Assembly (NCBI GenBank): GCA_016292015.1
Contig: JAEEZY010000012.1
Coordinates: 81,699-145,698 of the forward strand
Reading direction: 5' to 3'
Length of the DNA stretch: 64,000 nucleotides
Source: Bacteroidales bacterium
Lineage (GTDB): Bacteria; Bacteroidota; Bacteroidia; Bacteroidales; P3
Part shown: one piece after another, positions 17,523 through 27,848 of the stretch
Layout of the letters: every line of letters begins with the position of its first letter
Numbering within the stretch: position 1 is the stretch's first letter
The notes under the pieces: model-generated
Seen by the model: the letters and a program-made list of their open reading frames with translations, nothing else
Databases searched by the model: none
Told to the model about the DNA's origin: nothing
Made by a program: the position numbers and the translations under genes

Positions 17523-17547
17523 GTATCTTGATTTAATAAACAGGAAC

Positions 17548-17580
17548 AAAACGGCAGTGTTCAACACTGCCGTTTTTGTT
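17548..17580 (+). terminator. Rho-independent terminator of the ribosomal operon
   Basis: ACGGCAGTGT (17551-17560) and ACACTGCCGT (17564-17573) form a perfect 10-bp stem with a TCA loop, extendable by A/T pairs, followed by TTTTGTTTTTG. Confidence 0.9.
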
Positions 17581-17750
17581 TTTGTCTATATAGACTCACT
17601 ATGCCAATAATCTCCTAAAAAATGGGTGAAACACTATTGTATTTCATATAAGCATACACAATTATTGCATTGTTATATAAAATAATATTAGTATGTAGTA
17701 TCTTGAAAAACAATCAATTACCCCCCCATGTGGATATGTGAGGATAAAGC

Positions 17751-17781
17751 TTTGTTTTTTTAATATATGTGTGTATTTTTG
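17751..17781 (+). promoter_or_regulatory. Promoter of the giant modular surface protein
   Basis: TTTG at 17751-17754 and TATTTTTG at 17774-17781 with a 19-bp spacer match the Bacteroidota consensus; the ATG follows 24 bp later. The 17581-17750 stretch is AT-rich with nothing else recognisable. Confidence 0.85.
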
Positions 17782-17805
17782 CGGTAATATTTCAAATATC
17801 ATATT

Positions 17806-20800
17806 ATGAGAAAGAAGATTACACTTTTCATAGTCATACTTACTGCAGCTATTGCGGTCATGGCTCAAGGCATATCGGTAAGATTCACCGCACGCAGTGC
17901 CAATGGATCTTACCATCCGTTTGACACCGTACGTATTGAGAATCTTTCTCGCGGCTGGACTTATTCGTTGGTATATCCCGATACCTCTATTGTGCTGGGC
18001 AGTGGGTCGATTGAGGGTATTGTAAGTGCGGAAGAATCTGGCGAATTAGGGCTTAAAGTATATCCAAACCCATTTGCAGGGAGTACCGAAACGATGATTC
18101 AGTTGACCAGGGGCGGCAATGTGAATATGCGTATTATCCGTATTGACGGAACGGTTGTGTCGTCCTATAGCGGCAACTTGGCAGCAGGGGAATATCGTAT
18201 AGGTATAAACATGGCAAGGCCTCAGGTTGCATTCCTCTGTATCGAGACGGGAGAACAACGTTACGTTGCGAAACTGGTGAACAGTGCCGCAGGCAGTGCA
18301 GACAGGATAGAGCTAAACATTATCGGAAATCGGGTGCCACAGACAAAAGACACGGAGCCGGGCGATTTCGAGGAGGGCGACACGATGCGTTTCACCGCCA
18401 TAGATGTGTCGCATGGAACGCGGACTGAAAGCGAACCTGTAACAGAAGCTTTTGTCGAAGGTGGGGAAATAATATTGACTTTCGAAACAGATGCCGAACC
18501 CACTGAGCCTACGGTGAGTACTGCTGCAATATATGACATAACGACAACCTCCGCCACTTGCGGTGGCAATGTGACCGACGATGGAGGTGAGGATGTTACG
18601 GCAAGGGGAGTATGCTGGAGCATAGCGCCAGCACCGACTACCGCCGACAGCCACACAACGGACGGCAGCGGCACAGGAGAATTTACAAGCACCATCAGCA
18701 ACCTGACTTCGGCCACCACATACTATGTCCGAGCATACGCCACCAACAGCGTAGGAACTGCCTATGGCAATGAGGTGACGTTTACAACCGAGGAGGACAG
18801 CAACCTTGTGGAAGGTGGTTTTGACGAGAACGGTGCGTCATACGCTATTTTTTCAGTTGCAGCCGACAAACAAGTACGTTTTTCCAAAGGCAATCTACAA
18901 TATCGGGCGTCAACAGGCATCTGGCAGTTTGCCGAAAACCAATATGACTATATTGGGGACGGCAACGCCAATATTTCCGAAACCTATGATGGCTGGATAG
19001 ACCTCTTTGGTGGAGGGACAAGCGGATGGAATAGTGGGGCTATTGCATACCAACCGTGGTCAAGTAGTGGGTATAATGATGACTATATCTCAGACAATAG
19101 TGATAATGCCAATACCGATTGGGGAGTGTATAACGCAATCAGCAATGGAGGCAATCAACCGGGCATGTGGCGCACATTAACTCACGATGAATTCGAATAT
19201 CTTATCTATAACCGAAATAATGCTGAGAATAAATATGGCAATGCCTCAATAAATGGCATATTCGGCTTCGTCATATTGCCGGATAACTGGACTCTGCCAG
19301 CTGGAGTAACATTTACACCTGGTTTGAACTCCTCTGCTACTATATCAAATACATACAACCTGGAAGAGTGGAGTCTTATGGAATACAACGGAGCAATATT
19401 CTTCCCAGCTGCAGGATACCGCACAGGAATCAATATCCAGGATGTAGGCTACGGATGTAACTATTGGTTAATTACTTCGGATTATGATATACAATCTGCC
19501 ATGTATTATGATGCTTATGTGGAAGAGGCGGAATATCTATTTGACTGGTGGTCAAAATCTGATGGATGTTCTGTCCGTTTGGTGAAAGATTGCGAAGACA
19601 ATCACACTGTACCTTCAGTATCCACTTCAAGTGTTACAAATATTGGAACTTCAACAGCAATTTGTGGTGGAAGTATAGATGACGATGGCGGCGAGCCAGT
19701 CATTGCCCGCGGAGTTTGTTGGTCTTATGAGCACAACCCTACTATTGCTGACAGTCACACTTACGACGGCGAAGGGATGGGTACTTTTAGTAGCAATATC
19801 AGCGGTCTTGGACCTGGCATAACCTACTATGTCAGAGCTTATGCTACAAACAGCGTCGGTACCGCCTATGGTAACGAACAAGAGTTCTTGACAGATGGCG
19901 AAAGACTGTTGGGATTTGATGAAAACGGAGCATCGTATGCAACATTCACTGTCGCAAATGGCAGGCAAGTGAGCTTTTCCAAAGGTAATTTGCAATATCA
20001 AGCATCTACTGGCATTTGGCGTTTTGCAGAAAATCAGTATGACTGTTTACAAAACAACAATTCCAACATATCTGAGACATACGATGGGTGGATTGATCTT
20101 TTCGGTTGGGGAACGAGTGGTTGGAACAGTGGGGCTAATGCGTACCAACCATGGTCAACAATAAACGCATCCACAGATTATAGCCCGGGAGGGGTTTACA
20201 CAAATGACCTGACAGGCAGATACTATAACGCTGACTGGGGTGTATATAACGCAATTAGCAATGGAGGTAATCAGCCAGGTATGTGGAGGACACTTACAAA
20301 CGATGAGTGGACATATCTTTTTTACAATCGCTCAAATGCATCCTCAAAATATGGTAGTGCAACGGTAAATGGCATGTCTGGTCTGGTGATTTTGCCTGAT
20401 TTATGGACAATGCCTGACAGTTTGACATTTTATCCGGGGATGAGTGGTTTCGAGAACAATATATACACGACAGAACAGTGGTATCAAATGGAGCAATATG
20501 GAGCACTGTTTCTCCCTGCTGCGGGTTACCGCCAAAACAGCACAATAGAATATACTGACATTTCGGGAAATTATTGGAGTAGTACGCATGCCGATAACGG
20601 AAATGCTTACAATATATTCTTTTATGATGATTATCTTGACTATGATAATGGCTCAAGACATTTAGGGTTTTCTGTACGTTTGGTAAGGGATTCTGTCGAG
20701 GCTGGAGAAATAGATACACCTACGGTGACGACTACTGATGTAAATGACATCGGAACAAGATATGCCACTTGCGTCGGCAATGTTATCGATGATGGTGGCG

Positions 20801-23181
20801 TATATGTAAATGTTCGTGGCTTCTGCTTGAGTACAACCCCCAATCCGACAGTAAACGACAGGCACTCGTCGAATGGCGCAGGAACAGGTGTGTTTAGCTG
20901 TACTATTGATAACCTTTCAATAGGAACAACGTACTACGTTAGAGCGTATGCTATAAGTAATATAGGCACATCCTATGGGAACGAAATATCGTTTACTACC
21001 GACAGCAATTATGTGGATAATTTTAATGAAGACGGAGCCTCCAATGCTGTATTCTCGATAGGGGAGAACCGACAAGTTAGATTTTCGCGCGGGAATCTGC
21101 AATATCAGGCATCTACAGATACTTGGCGGTTTGCCGAAGAACAGCGCTATTATATTGGGTCTGAGAACCGCTATATTTCCGACACAAATAGTAGATGGAT
21201 TGACCTTTTTGGCTGGGGCACCAGCGGGTGGAATTCGGGGGCTGTGTGTTATCAACCATGGTCGTCTAGTAGATCCACTGAAAATTACGTTCCATGTGGT
21301 GATACGGCCTCAAATCTTACGGGGGACTGTATTAATGCCGACTGGGGAATATATAATGCCATTAGCAATGGTGGTAATCAGCCTGGCATGTGGCGGACGC
21401 CAAGTCAAGCCGAATGGCATTATCTTGCAGCTGTACGTGAGAACGCATCGGCCAAGTTTGGAGAAGCGAGGATAAACAACGTCAACGGAGTGGTTGTTTT
21501 GCCAGACAATTGGACATTGCCGGAAGGGCTGACGTTCAATCCAGGCCGTGGAGCATATGCTAACAATATTTATACCTTCTCGGAATGGAATCGTATGGAG
21601 GCGGCTGGAGCCATATTTTTACCCGCGGCAGGTTATCGTGAGGGATCCTCATTTCATAATACTGAACTTGGCGGTACTGGTATGTATTGGGCCTCCACAC
21701 AGGTTTTCGGTACTATGGCATACGAAATGGTTATACCATATTTTGATTGTCATCCTCAGGGAGCTTCTTTTTGGTACCGTTACCGCGGAAACCCTGTACG
21801 TCTTATAAGAACAGAGAAGCCAGGGGTGTCAACAATAGAAGTGTCAAACATTCAGGCAAGTACTGCTGTGGGAGGCGGTAATGTCTTAGGATACGGCAGC
21901 GACACGATTCTGGCCCGTGGTGTATGTTGGAGCACAACACCCAATCCTACGTTGAATGATAGTCATACAGTTGATGGCTTCGGATTAGGCGGATACACCA
22001 GCATCATTAGAGATTTGTCGCCTTCCACCACATACTTTGTACGTGCTTATGCGACAAATGTGGCTGGTACAAATTATGGAAATGAATTTACATTTACCAC
22101 AGCAGACATAGAGTTGCCATCTGCAACCATTTCAGAGATTAGCGACATAACTGCAACATCGGCCGTTTGTTCAAGTGCTGTTAGTCACGATGGATTTACT
22201 GAGGTAACTGCCCGTGGTGTGTGCTGGAGCACTGTTCCTAATCCAACTCTTGAGGACAGCCATACTATTGATGGAACTGGAACGGGGGACTTTGTCACCG
22301 TTTTGAATGGGTTGGAACCCTCCACAACATATCATGTACGCGCCTATGCCACAAATAGTGTTGGTACATACTATGGAGAGGATATTATATTCAACACAAC
22401 TTGTCTTATTCAGGGAGGTTTTGATGAAAATGGAGCATCACGGGCTTTGTTCTCAGTAGCCGAAGACCGTCAGGTGCACTTTTCGAAAGGCAACTTACAA
22501 TACCAAGCATCTTCTTCAACATGGCGTTTTGCTGAGCATCAGTACGACTATATTGGTAGCGCTAATTCAAATCTATCAGCCTCATACACTGGCTGGATCG
22601 ACCTTTTTGGATGGGGTACAAGTGGTTGGGACGGCAGCGGTGCTACCTATTATCAGCCATACGACTATAACAATACAACTGGTTATGGGCCCAATGGCAA
22701 CGACTTGACTGGAGAATATGCCAATGCTGATTGGGGTGTATTCAATGCTATCTCAAATGGTGGAAACCAAGTTGGTATGTGGCGAACACTCTCTCATGAT
22801 GAATGGACGTATCTGTTTGAAGGCCGAGAGGATGCTTCGACCAAATACGGTACCGCAACCATTGATGGTAAAAAAGGTCTTGTCGTATTGCCGGATTGTT
22901 GGGAATTGCCAGATAATGTAACATTTGTGGCTGGTTTTACCGGAAATACATATACTTTAGACCAATGGGATGAAATGGAATCGAATGGTGCAATTTTATT
23001 GCCAGCCGCTGGATATAGAAACTCCCGATCTGTTTCACAAGTGGGGAATGAGGGTGATTATTGGTCTGTGACGGGAGTACAACAATATAACGGGGCTCAT
23101 CAAATCTATTTTAACTCTTATTTCAGTAATAATAGTATAAATTGCTATTATGGTTTTTCTGTGCGGTTGGTGAAGGATTGA
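17806..23181 (+). CDS. Giant modular surface protein with five Fn3-like and four FISUMP-like modules
   Basis: 1791 residues. A signal peptide (1-20) is followed by a small N-terminal domain and, at about 80-165, a domain with a VYPNPFAG box that resembles a T9SS sorting domain but sits at the wrong end. Then come Fn3-like repeats at about 230-329, 602-696, 970-1065, 1339-1432 and 1435-1530, each with ARGVCWS, ADSHT and TTYYVRAYATNSVGTAYGNE-like signatures. FISUMP-like domains of about 260 residues lie at about 335-595, 701-962, 1070-1335 and 1533-1791, each with FDENGAS, FSKGNLQYQAS, WIDLFGWGTSGWN, NGGNQPGMWRT, LPAAGYR and VRLVKD. The protein ends at the last module with no C-terminal sorting domain. 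A likely role is adhesion or glycan binding at the cell surface (inference). It has its own promoter. Confidence 0.9.
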   Translation: MRKKITLFIVILTAAIAVMAQGISVRFTARSANGSYHPFDTVRIENLSRGWTYSLVYPDTSIVLGSGSIEGIVSAEESGELGLKVYPNPFAGSTETMIQLTRGGNVNMRIIRIDGTVVSSYSGNLAAGEYRIGINMARPQVAFLCIETGEQRYVAKLVNSAAGSADRIELNIIGNRVPQTKDTEPGDFEEGDTMRFTAIDVSHGTRTESEPVTEAFVEGGEIILTFETDAEPTEPTVSTAAIYDITTTSATCGGNVTDDGGEDVTARGVCWSIAPAPTTADSHTTDGSGTGEFTSTISNLTSATTYYVRAYATNSVGTAYGNEVTFTTEEDSNLVEGGFDENGASYAIFSVAADKQVRFSKGNLQYRASTGIWQFAENQYDYIGDGNANISETYDGWIDLFGGGTSGWNSGAIAYQPWSSSGYNDDYISDNSDNANTDWGVYNAISNGGNQPGMWRTLTHDEFEYLIYNRNNAENKYGNASINGIFGFVILPDNWTLPAGVTFTPGLNSSATISNTYNLEEWSLMEYNGAIFFPAAGYRTGINIQDVGYGCNYWLITSDYDIQSAMYYDAYVEEAEYLFDWWSKSDGCSVRLVKDCEDNHTVPSVSTSSVTNIGTSTAICGGSIDDDGGEPVIARGVCWSYEHNPTIADSHTYDGEGMGTFSSNISGLGPGITYYVRAYATNSVGTAYGNEQEFLTDGERLLGFDENGASYATFTVANGRQVSFSKGNLQYQASTGIWRFAENQYDCLQNNNSNISETYDGWIDLFGWGTSGWNSGANAYQPWSTINASTDYSPGGVYTNDLTGRYYNADWGVYNAISNGGNQPGMWRTLTNDEWTYLFYNRSNASSKYGSATVNGMSGLVILPDLWTMPDSLTFYPGMSGFENNIYTTEQWYQMEQYGALFLPAAGYRQNSTIEYTDISGNYWSSTHADNGNAYNIFFYDDYLDYDNGSRHLGFSVRLVRDSVEAGEIDTPTVTTTDVNDIGTRYATCVGNVIDDGGVYVNVRGFCLSTTPNPTVNDRHSSNGAGTGVFSCTIDNLSIGTTYYVRAYAISNIGTSYGNEISFTTDSNYVDNFNEDGASNAVFSIGENRQVRFSRGNLQYQASTDTWRFAEEQRYYIGSENRYISDTNSRWIDLFGWGTSGWNSGAVCYQPWSSSRSTENYVPCGDTASNLTGDCINADWGIYNAISNGGNQPGMWRTPSQAEWHYLAAVRENASAKFGEARINNVNGVVVLPDNWTLPEGLTFNPGRGAYANNIYTFSEWNRMEAAGAIFLPAAGYREGSSFHNTELGGTGMYWASTQVFGTMAYEMVIPYFDCHPQGASFWYRYRGNPVRLIRTEKPGVSTIEVSNIQASTAVGGGNVLGYGSDTILARGVCWSTTPNPTLNDSHTVDGFGLGGYTSIIRDLSPSTTYFVRAYATNVAGTNYGNEFTFTTADIELPSATISEISDITATSAVCSSAVSHDGFTEVTARGVCWSTVPNPTLEDSHTIDGTGTGDFVTVLNGLEPSTTYHVRAYATNSVGTYYGEDIIFNTTCLIQGGFDENGASRALFSVAEDRQVHFSKGNLQYQASSSTWRFAEHQYDYIGSANSNLSASYTGWIDLFGWGTSGWDGSGATYYQPYDYNNTTGYGPNGNDLTGEYANADWGVFNAISNGGNQVGMWRTLSHDEWTYLFEGREDASTKYGTATIDGKKGLVVLPDCWELPDNVTFVAGFTGNTYTLDQWDEMESNGAILLPAAGYRNSRSVSQVGNEGDYWSVTGVQQYNGAHQIYFNSYFSNNSINCYYGFSVRLVKD

Positions 23182-23218
23182 CAATCATTTGTGATTAGTT
23201 GTTTAACACCTAAAATCA

Positions 23219-24106
23219 GTGAATACCACAAGGCTTATATTTTCTACTAATCGGGTTTCAGACGTTGAGAGGTGTTTTTTGGATACCTTAAAGGAACTTT
23301 ATCCCGAAAAGGAGATTCGGTCGTTCTTCCTGATGCTCTGCGAGGCGTTTTTGGGGTGGGACAAGGTGGCTTATCTGCTGCATCGCTCCGAAACCATCAA
23401 CCAGTCCGACTTGCTGCGGTTCCATTGGGCTTTGGACGACCTGAAACGTCATAGACCGATACAACACATAATCGGCCACACCGACTTCTGCGGCTGTAGG
23501 ATCGATGTCAACGAGAAGGTGCTGATACCGCGTCCTGAAACCGAGGAAATGGTGGAATATTTGGCGGCTACTGCCAATAGGTCGGCAACTAATGTTCTTG
23601 ACCTTTGTACGGGCAGCGGCTGTATTGCTATTGCCTTAAAAAAGCTCCTCCCAGGAAGCAATGTTGTGGCTGTGGATATTTCGGCCGATGCTTTGCGCAT
23701 TGCTCAGGCCAATGCCGAAAAAAACTGTACTGGGGTGGAATTTGTTTTGGGCGATGTGCTGCAGGGGGCACCATTGCCAATATCCAGCGACGGATGGAAT
23801 CTAATTGTCAGTAACCCTCCTTATATCACTTTGTCCGAGAAAGGGTCTATGTATCGCAACGTCTTGGACTATGAGCCGCAATTGGCGCTGTTTGTCCCCG
23901 ACAACGACCCTCTGCTCTTCTATCGTAAGATAACTGCTTTCGCCCAACAGAATTTGTCTCCCGATGGCCTGCTTGCAATGGAAATAAACGAGAGGTTCGG
24001 GCAGGAAACTCTGCAAATGCTCCGTGACTACGGGTTCACTGGCGAATTACACAAAGATTTCCGCGGCAAGGATCGCTTTATTACTGCCGTTCTTTCGAGT
24101 CGATAA
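23219..24106 (+). CDS. prmC: Peptide chain release factor N5-glutamine methyltransferase
   Basis: 295 residues from a GTG start. PrmC methylates the Gln of the GGQ motif in release factors 1 and 2 using S-adenosylmethionine. A helical N-terminal substrate domain (1-95) is followed by RPETEEMVE (about 102), the SAM-binding LDLCTGSGCIAIAL (about 127-140), VDISADAL (about 152) and the catalytic NPPY (N199-Y202). The final 26 bp overlap the 3' end of dtd on the other strand. Only 37 bp separate it from the giant surface protein; no promoter was recognised there. Confidence 0.95.
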   Translation: MNTTRLIFSTNRVSDVERCFLDTLKELYPEKEIRSFFLMLCEAFLGWDKVAYLLHRSETINQSDLLRFHWALDDLKRHRPIQHIIGHTDFCGCRIDVNEKVLIPRPETEEMVEYLAATANRSATNVLDLCTGSGCIAIALKKLLPGSNVVAVDISADALRIAQANAEKNCTGVEFVLGDVLQGAPLPISSDGWNLIVSNPPYITLSEKGSMYRNVLDYEPQLALFVPDNDPLLFYRKITAFAQQNLSPDGLLAMEINERFGQETLQMLRDYGFTGELHKDFRGKDRFITAVLSSR

Positions 24107-24536
24107 TAATTGTCACAGGACCGTCGTTGACCAGTGCCACCTGCATGTCGGCTCCGAAACGCCCGGTCTGTACGGTTTTGCCGTATATCTGTGACAGGAG
24201 GCTTACGAAGCGTTCGTAGAGTGGGATGGATATCTCGGGGCGGGCGGCTCGGATATAGCTGGGCCTGTTGCCTTTCTTTGTACTTGCCATTAGCGTGAAC
24301 TGGCTCACCACCAGGATACCACCGTTGTTCAACGATGTTACAGGTAGGTTCATGACTCCATCATCGTCGTTGAAGAGACGCATGTTGACTATCTTACGGC
24401 AGAGCCATTCGATATCTTCATCACCGTCAGCCTCCTCTATGCCTACCAGCACCATCAGCCCTTCTCCTATTGAGGAGACCATCTCGCCGCCGATTGTGAC
24501 GGAGGCTTCTTTCACTCGTTGGATAACTACTCTCAT
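24081..24536 (-). CDS. dtd: D-aminoacyl-tRNA deacylase
   Basis: 151 residues, the normal family size. Hydrolyses D-amino acids wrongly charged to tRNA, and Gly from tRNA-Ala. The start MRVVIQRVKEASV, the SQFTL motif (about 78-82) and the trans-Pro-like GPVT (about 138-141) that enforces chirality are all present. It begins with a 4-bp ATGA overlap with the pcrA stop, so it is translated in the same operon, and it ends convergently inside prmC. Confidence 0.96.
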   Translation of the reverse strand: MRVVIQRVKEASVTIGGEMVSSIGEGLMVLVGIEEADGDEDIEWLCRKIVNMRLFNDDDGVMNLPVTSLNNGGILVVSQFTLMASTKKGNRPSYIRAARPEISIPLYERFVSLLSQIYGKTVQTGRFGADMQVALVNDGPVTIIIDSKERQ

Positions 24537-26839
24537 TCCACTATTGTCAGTTTTGCAAACTTCAGCAGCAGCTGTTTCTGTCCGACTCCGTCGAAGAAGA
24601 CTATCGCTTTGCGGCTGTCCCCTTCACCTTCGACCGTCATCACCTTGCCTCTTCCAAACTTGCCATGCTCAACATTCATTCCCACCTGTATGCGGTTTAT
24701 TTCGGCGGGAGTGTTGCCTGCGGTGGGCCCTTGCACCGATGACTGTCTCTTTCCGCTGGCAGCGGGTCGCTGGCTGGTGGTTGTCGGCTTGGGCTTTCCT
24801 GCGTTGAAGAAGGCACGTGGCAGTTGTCCAGGCTCCGGTAGCCGTTTCCTCTGCGAAGGCATCTCTATATACCGTTCGTCTATCTCTTCCACAAACCGGC
24901 TCAGTTCCTGATATGATTGCTGTCCATACTGGTATCTTGTCTGAGCATACGACAGCGTCAGCTGCTTTTCTGCCCTCGTCACCGCCACATAGAACAGCCT
25001 CCGTTCCTCCTCAAGATCTGGTCTCGACGAGAGTGACATTATTGATGGAAACAGGTTCTCTTCCATACCCACCACATAAACGTAAGGGAATTCCAGTCCT
25101 TTGGCCGCGTGAATCGTCATCATCGATACCTTGTTGGGGTTGTCCTTCTCTTTGTCCTCAGATGTGAGCAGCAACACCTGTTGCAGGAACAGGTCCAGAG
25201 TCTTGAACTCAGGGGATGTCTCTTCGTTTGTGTCTGGCGTAATCTCGTCTTCGCTGTCGCAGAACTCTTTGACAGCGTTCAGCAGCTCCTCAATGTTTTC
25301 AATGCGGTTGGTGTTTTCGGGATCGTCGTCGTCAAGCAGGTGCTTCTGCAGCCCTGAAGCGGCAAGTACATGCCGGGCAAGATTGTAGGCATCAATGCTG
25401 TACATCGACGACGTGAAGCGACTTATCATCGACACAAAGTCATCAATCTTGCGTTCGGTCGATACCATGATGCCTAGTCCAAAGTCTTTCAGGTTCTCCA
25501 ACACAGTCCACACGCTCACCTCGTTGTCGTTGGCCGCTGTGATTATCTTGTCCATGGTTGTCTGTCCTATGCCGCGAGGAGGATAGTTTATGATGCGCGT
25601 CAGCGACTCGTTGTCGTGGTTGTTCACCACCAGTTTCATGTATGCCAGCACGTCCTTGATCTCTTTGCGTCCGTAGAACGAAAGTCCTTGATAGATTCTG
25701 TATGGTATATTCATCTTCCGCAGAGCTTCCTCTATCGAGCGCGACTGTGCGTTTGTTCTGTATAATATGGCGAAGTCTTTGTATTCCAAGTCGTTTGCCA
25801 ATCGTTCGTTCTGTATCGAGTCGGCTACTTTATTTCCCTCGTCCCTCTCGTCGCTGGCCCTTATCAGTCTCAGTAGGTTGCCCTGCAGGTTGTCGGTCCA
25901 TATCTCTTTCTGTATCTGGTCTCGGTTGTTTGAGATAATCGAGTTGGCAGCGTTCACTATGTTCTGTGTTGAGCGGTAGTTCTGCTCCAGCTTGAACAGG
26001 TGCATGTTCGGGTAGTCGCGCTTGAAGTTGAAGATATTCTGTATGTTGGCTCCACGGAAGGCATAGATGCTTTGAGCATCGTCGCCCACTACGCAGATGT
26101 TTTCATATCTCGCTGCTAATTTCTTTACTATCAGGTATTGGCTATAGTTTGTGTCCTGATACTCGTCGACCAGTATATGATGAAACCTGTTCTGATACTT
26201 CAGCAGCACATCCGGAAAATCCCTCAGTAGCACGTTCATGTTGAACAGCAGGTCATCGAAGTCCATCGCCATAGAGTTTCTCAGTCGCTTGTTGTACATG
26301 CTGTATATTGTGGCAATCTCCGGTCTCTTGGCTGTAACGTCGGTCTGAATTATTTCAGGGTTGTTCGCATAGTCCTCTGGTCCTATCATGTTGCTTTTCG
26401 CCATCGAGATACGGCTCAGCACATACCCCGGGCTGTAGCTTTTCGGATCAAGGTCCATCTGTTTAACGATACTCTTTATCATCGACTTAGAGTCATCGTT
26501 GTCATATATTGAGAAGCTCCGGATGTACCCCAGTTTGTCCGCATCAGCTCTCAGCACTTTTGCAAACACTGAATGGAACGTCCCCATCCATAGATTCTTT
26601 GCGCTGTTTCCCACAAGGCTTACGATTCGATCCTTCATCTCTTCAGCCGCTTTGTTTGTGAAGGTCAGTGCCAGTATGTTGAACGGATCGACACCCAGCT
26701 CTATCAGGTGAGCTATGCGGTAGGTAAGTGTGCGAGTCTTTCCCGATCCTGCTCCCGCTATTATCATCATAGGTCCTTCAACGCATGCTGCAGCCTCGCG
26801 CTGCGCCTCGTTTAGTTGGTCTAACAATTTGTCGCTCAT
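24533..26839 (-). CDS. pcrA: UvrD/PcrA-type superfamily 1 DNA helicase
   Basis: 768 residues. An ATP-driven 3'-5' helicase that acts in excision repair, removes RecA from DNA and clears stalled complexes. Visible motifs: Q-motif LNEAQREA (9-16), Walker A AGAGSGKT (28-35), DEAD-like VDEYQDTNYSQY (about 223), GDDAQSIYAFRGA (about 252), LEQNYRST (about 285), MTIHAAKGLEFPYV (about 564), VAVTRAEKQLTLSYA (about 620). A Pro/Gln-rich linker (about 665-705) leads to a C-terminal Tudor-like domain with VEHGKFGRGKV, used by PcrA/UvrD to contact RNA polymerase. First in the pcrA-dtd overlap pair; yigZ lies 13 bp upstream. Confidence 0.95.
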   Translation of the reverse strand: MSDKLLDQLNEAQREAAACVEGPMMIIAGAGSGKTRTLTYRIAHLIELGVDPFNILALTFTNKAAEEMKDRIVSLVGNSAKNLWMGTFHSVFAKVLRADADKLGYIRSFSIYDNDDSKSMIKSIVKQMDLDPKSYSPGYVLSRISMAKSNMIGPEDYANNPEIIQTDVTAKRPEIATIYSMYNKRLRNSMAMDFDDLLFNMNVLLRDFPDVLLKYQNRFHHILVDEYQDTNYSQYLIVKKLAARYENICVVGDDAQSIYAFRGANIQNIFNFKRDYPNMHLFKLEQNYRSTQNIVNAANSIISNNRDQIQKEIWTDNLQGNLLRLIRASDERDEGNKVADSIQNERLANDLEYKDFAILYRTNAQSRSIEEALRKMNIPYRIYQGLSFYGRKEIKDVLAYMKLVVNNHDNESLTRIINYPPRGIGQTTMDKIITAANDNEVSVWTVLENLKDFGLGIMVSTERKIDDFVSMISRFTSSMYSIDAYNLARHVLAASGLQKHLLDDDDPENTNRIENIEELLNAVKEFCDSEDEITPDTNEETSPEFKTLDLFLQQVLLLTSEDKEKDNPNKVSMMTIHAAKGLEFPYVYVVGMEENLFPSIMSLSSRPDLEEERRLFYVAVTRAEKQLTLSYAQTRYQYGQQSYQELSRFVEEIDERYIEMPSQRKRLPEPGQLPRAFFNAGKPKPTTTSQRPAASGKRQSSVQGPTAGNTPAEINRIQVGMNVEHGKFGRGKVMTVEGEGDSRKAIVFFDGVGQKQLLLKFAKLTIVE

Positions 26840-26852
26840 ATTTTTTCTTGTT

Positions 26853-27452
26853 CTATATCATTTCTATACTTACAGTCCGCAGGTTCTCAAACGCTTTCCT
26901 TACTCGCTCGCTGTTCCCTTGCCTCACAGCGAACTCTATGCTGCACTCCATTTCGAACAACTGCTTCTTCAGTGTAAGACCATAGTCTTTAACTATCTTC
27001 ATCACATCGTTCATCTGCTCGTATTTGAACTTTACCTCGTATAGGTCGTCCACTGTCCGCTCCTCCACCGTCGCAGCCTCTAATGCTTCACGAGCTGCCG
27101 TTTTGTAGGCGTTTGCCAGCCCCGATGTGCCCAGCAACACTCCACCGAAATATCTCACCACCACCACCAGCACATCCGTCACATCCACAGACAGCAGTTG
27201 CCCATATATAGGTTTTCCTCCTGTTCCTGACGGTTCTCCGTCGTCGTTCATCCGGGTCGCTGTGCGTTTTGCACCCAGAGAATAGGCATAGCAGTGGTGT
27301 CTTGCGTCGTAGTATTTCTTCCTAAGTTCTCCAAGCCTCAACTTCACCTCCTCCTCGTTCTCTACATGGTACGCAAATGCCAAGAACTTGCTACCCTTCT
27401 CTTTGTATAGTCCCTCCGAGCTCCCTGCTATGGTCTTGTATGTGTCCTCCAT
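26853..27452 (-). CDS. YigZ/IMPACT family protein
   Basis: 199 residues. The N-terminal UPF0029/IMPACT domain shows KEKGSKFLAFAY (18-29), ARHHCYAYSLG (about 51), NDDGEPSGTGGKPI (about 69-82) and VVVVRYFGGVLLGTSGLANAYK (about 97-118, its hallmark). A C-terminal DUF1949-like domain covers about 130-199. The family is widespread, and links to translation regulation are known only for eukaryotic IMPACT. It is transcribed with pcrA and dtd (13-bp gap). A -7 promoter element lies at 27511-27518. Confidence 0.9.
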   Translation of the reverse strand: MEDTYKTIAGSSEGLYKEKGSKFLAFAYHVENEEEVKLRLGELRKKYYDARHHCYAYSLGAKRTATRMNDDGEPSGTGGKPIYGQLLSVDVTDVLVVVVRYFGGVLLGTSGLANAYKTAAREALEAATVEERTVDDLYEVKFKYEQMNDVMKIVKDYGLTLKKQLFEMECSIEFAVRQGNSERVRKAFENLRTVSIEMI

Positions 27453-27510
27453 ATTACAACTTCGTGAGTCTTACTTGTTTAGTCTTGCCCTCGCTATAAA
27501 TGTGTTTGTA

Positions 27511-27518
27511 CAAAGATA
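27511..27518 (-). promoter_or_regulatory. -7 element of the yigZ-pcrA-dtd operon
   Basis: Plus-strand CAAAGATA reads TATCTTTG on the minus strand, a match to TAnnTTTG, about 58 bp before the yigZ start. No good -33 element was found. The rest of the gap 27453-27848 holds only the manA promoter. Confidence 0.5.
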
Positions 27519-27780
27519 CCAAGATTTCCCCTTCCCTCTCTTACTTTTTTTCAACACCCAAGTCCAATCAATACGTAACTCACAACGCCATGCCAGGACA
27601 AAGTCACGCACCAGGTGAATTATGGGTTCAGTGCAGTATTAAGCATCGCGAAGAATTGAGGAGCATCGGTTGTGATGTAAGGTATTCATATACGATTCGG
27701 GCAGATATAATATGAAAGACATCTCTGAAAACCAGGGATGGTAGTGTGTGGGAAATGGGATAAATGGACGAAAACAATAA

Positions 27781-27807
27781 TTGGTCTTTTTATTTTATGT
27801 AATTTTG
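27781..27807 (+). promoter_or_regulatory. Promoter of manA
   Basis: TAATTTTG at 27800-27807 matches the -7 consensus, with TTG at 27781-27783 as a -33 candidate (16-bp spacing, shorter than ideal). The leader is about 40 nt. Confidence 0.5.
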
Positions 27808-27848
27808 CATGTCAAAAAAACAATAAAAGCAATCAATCGAATCCACCT

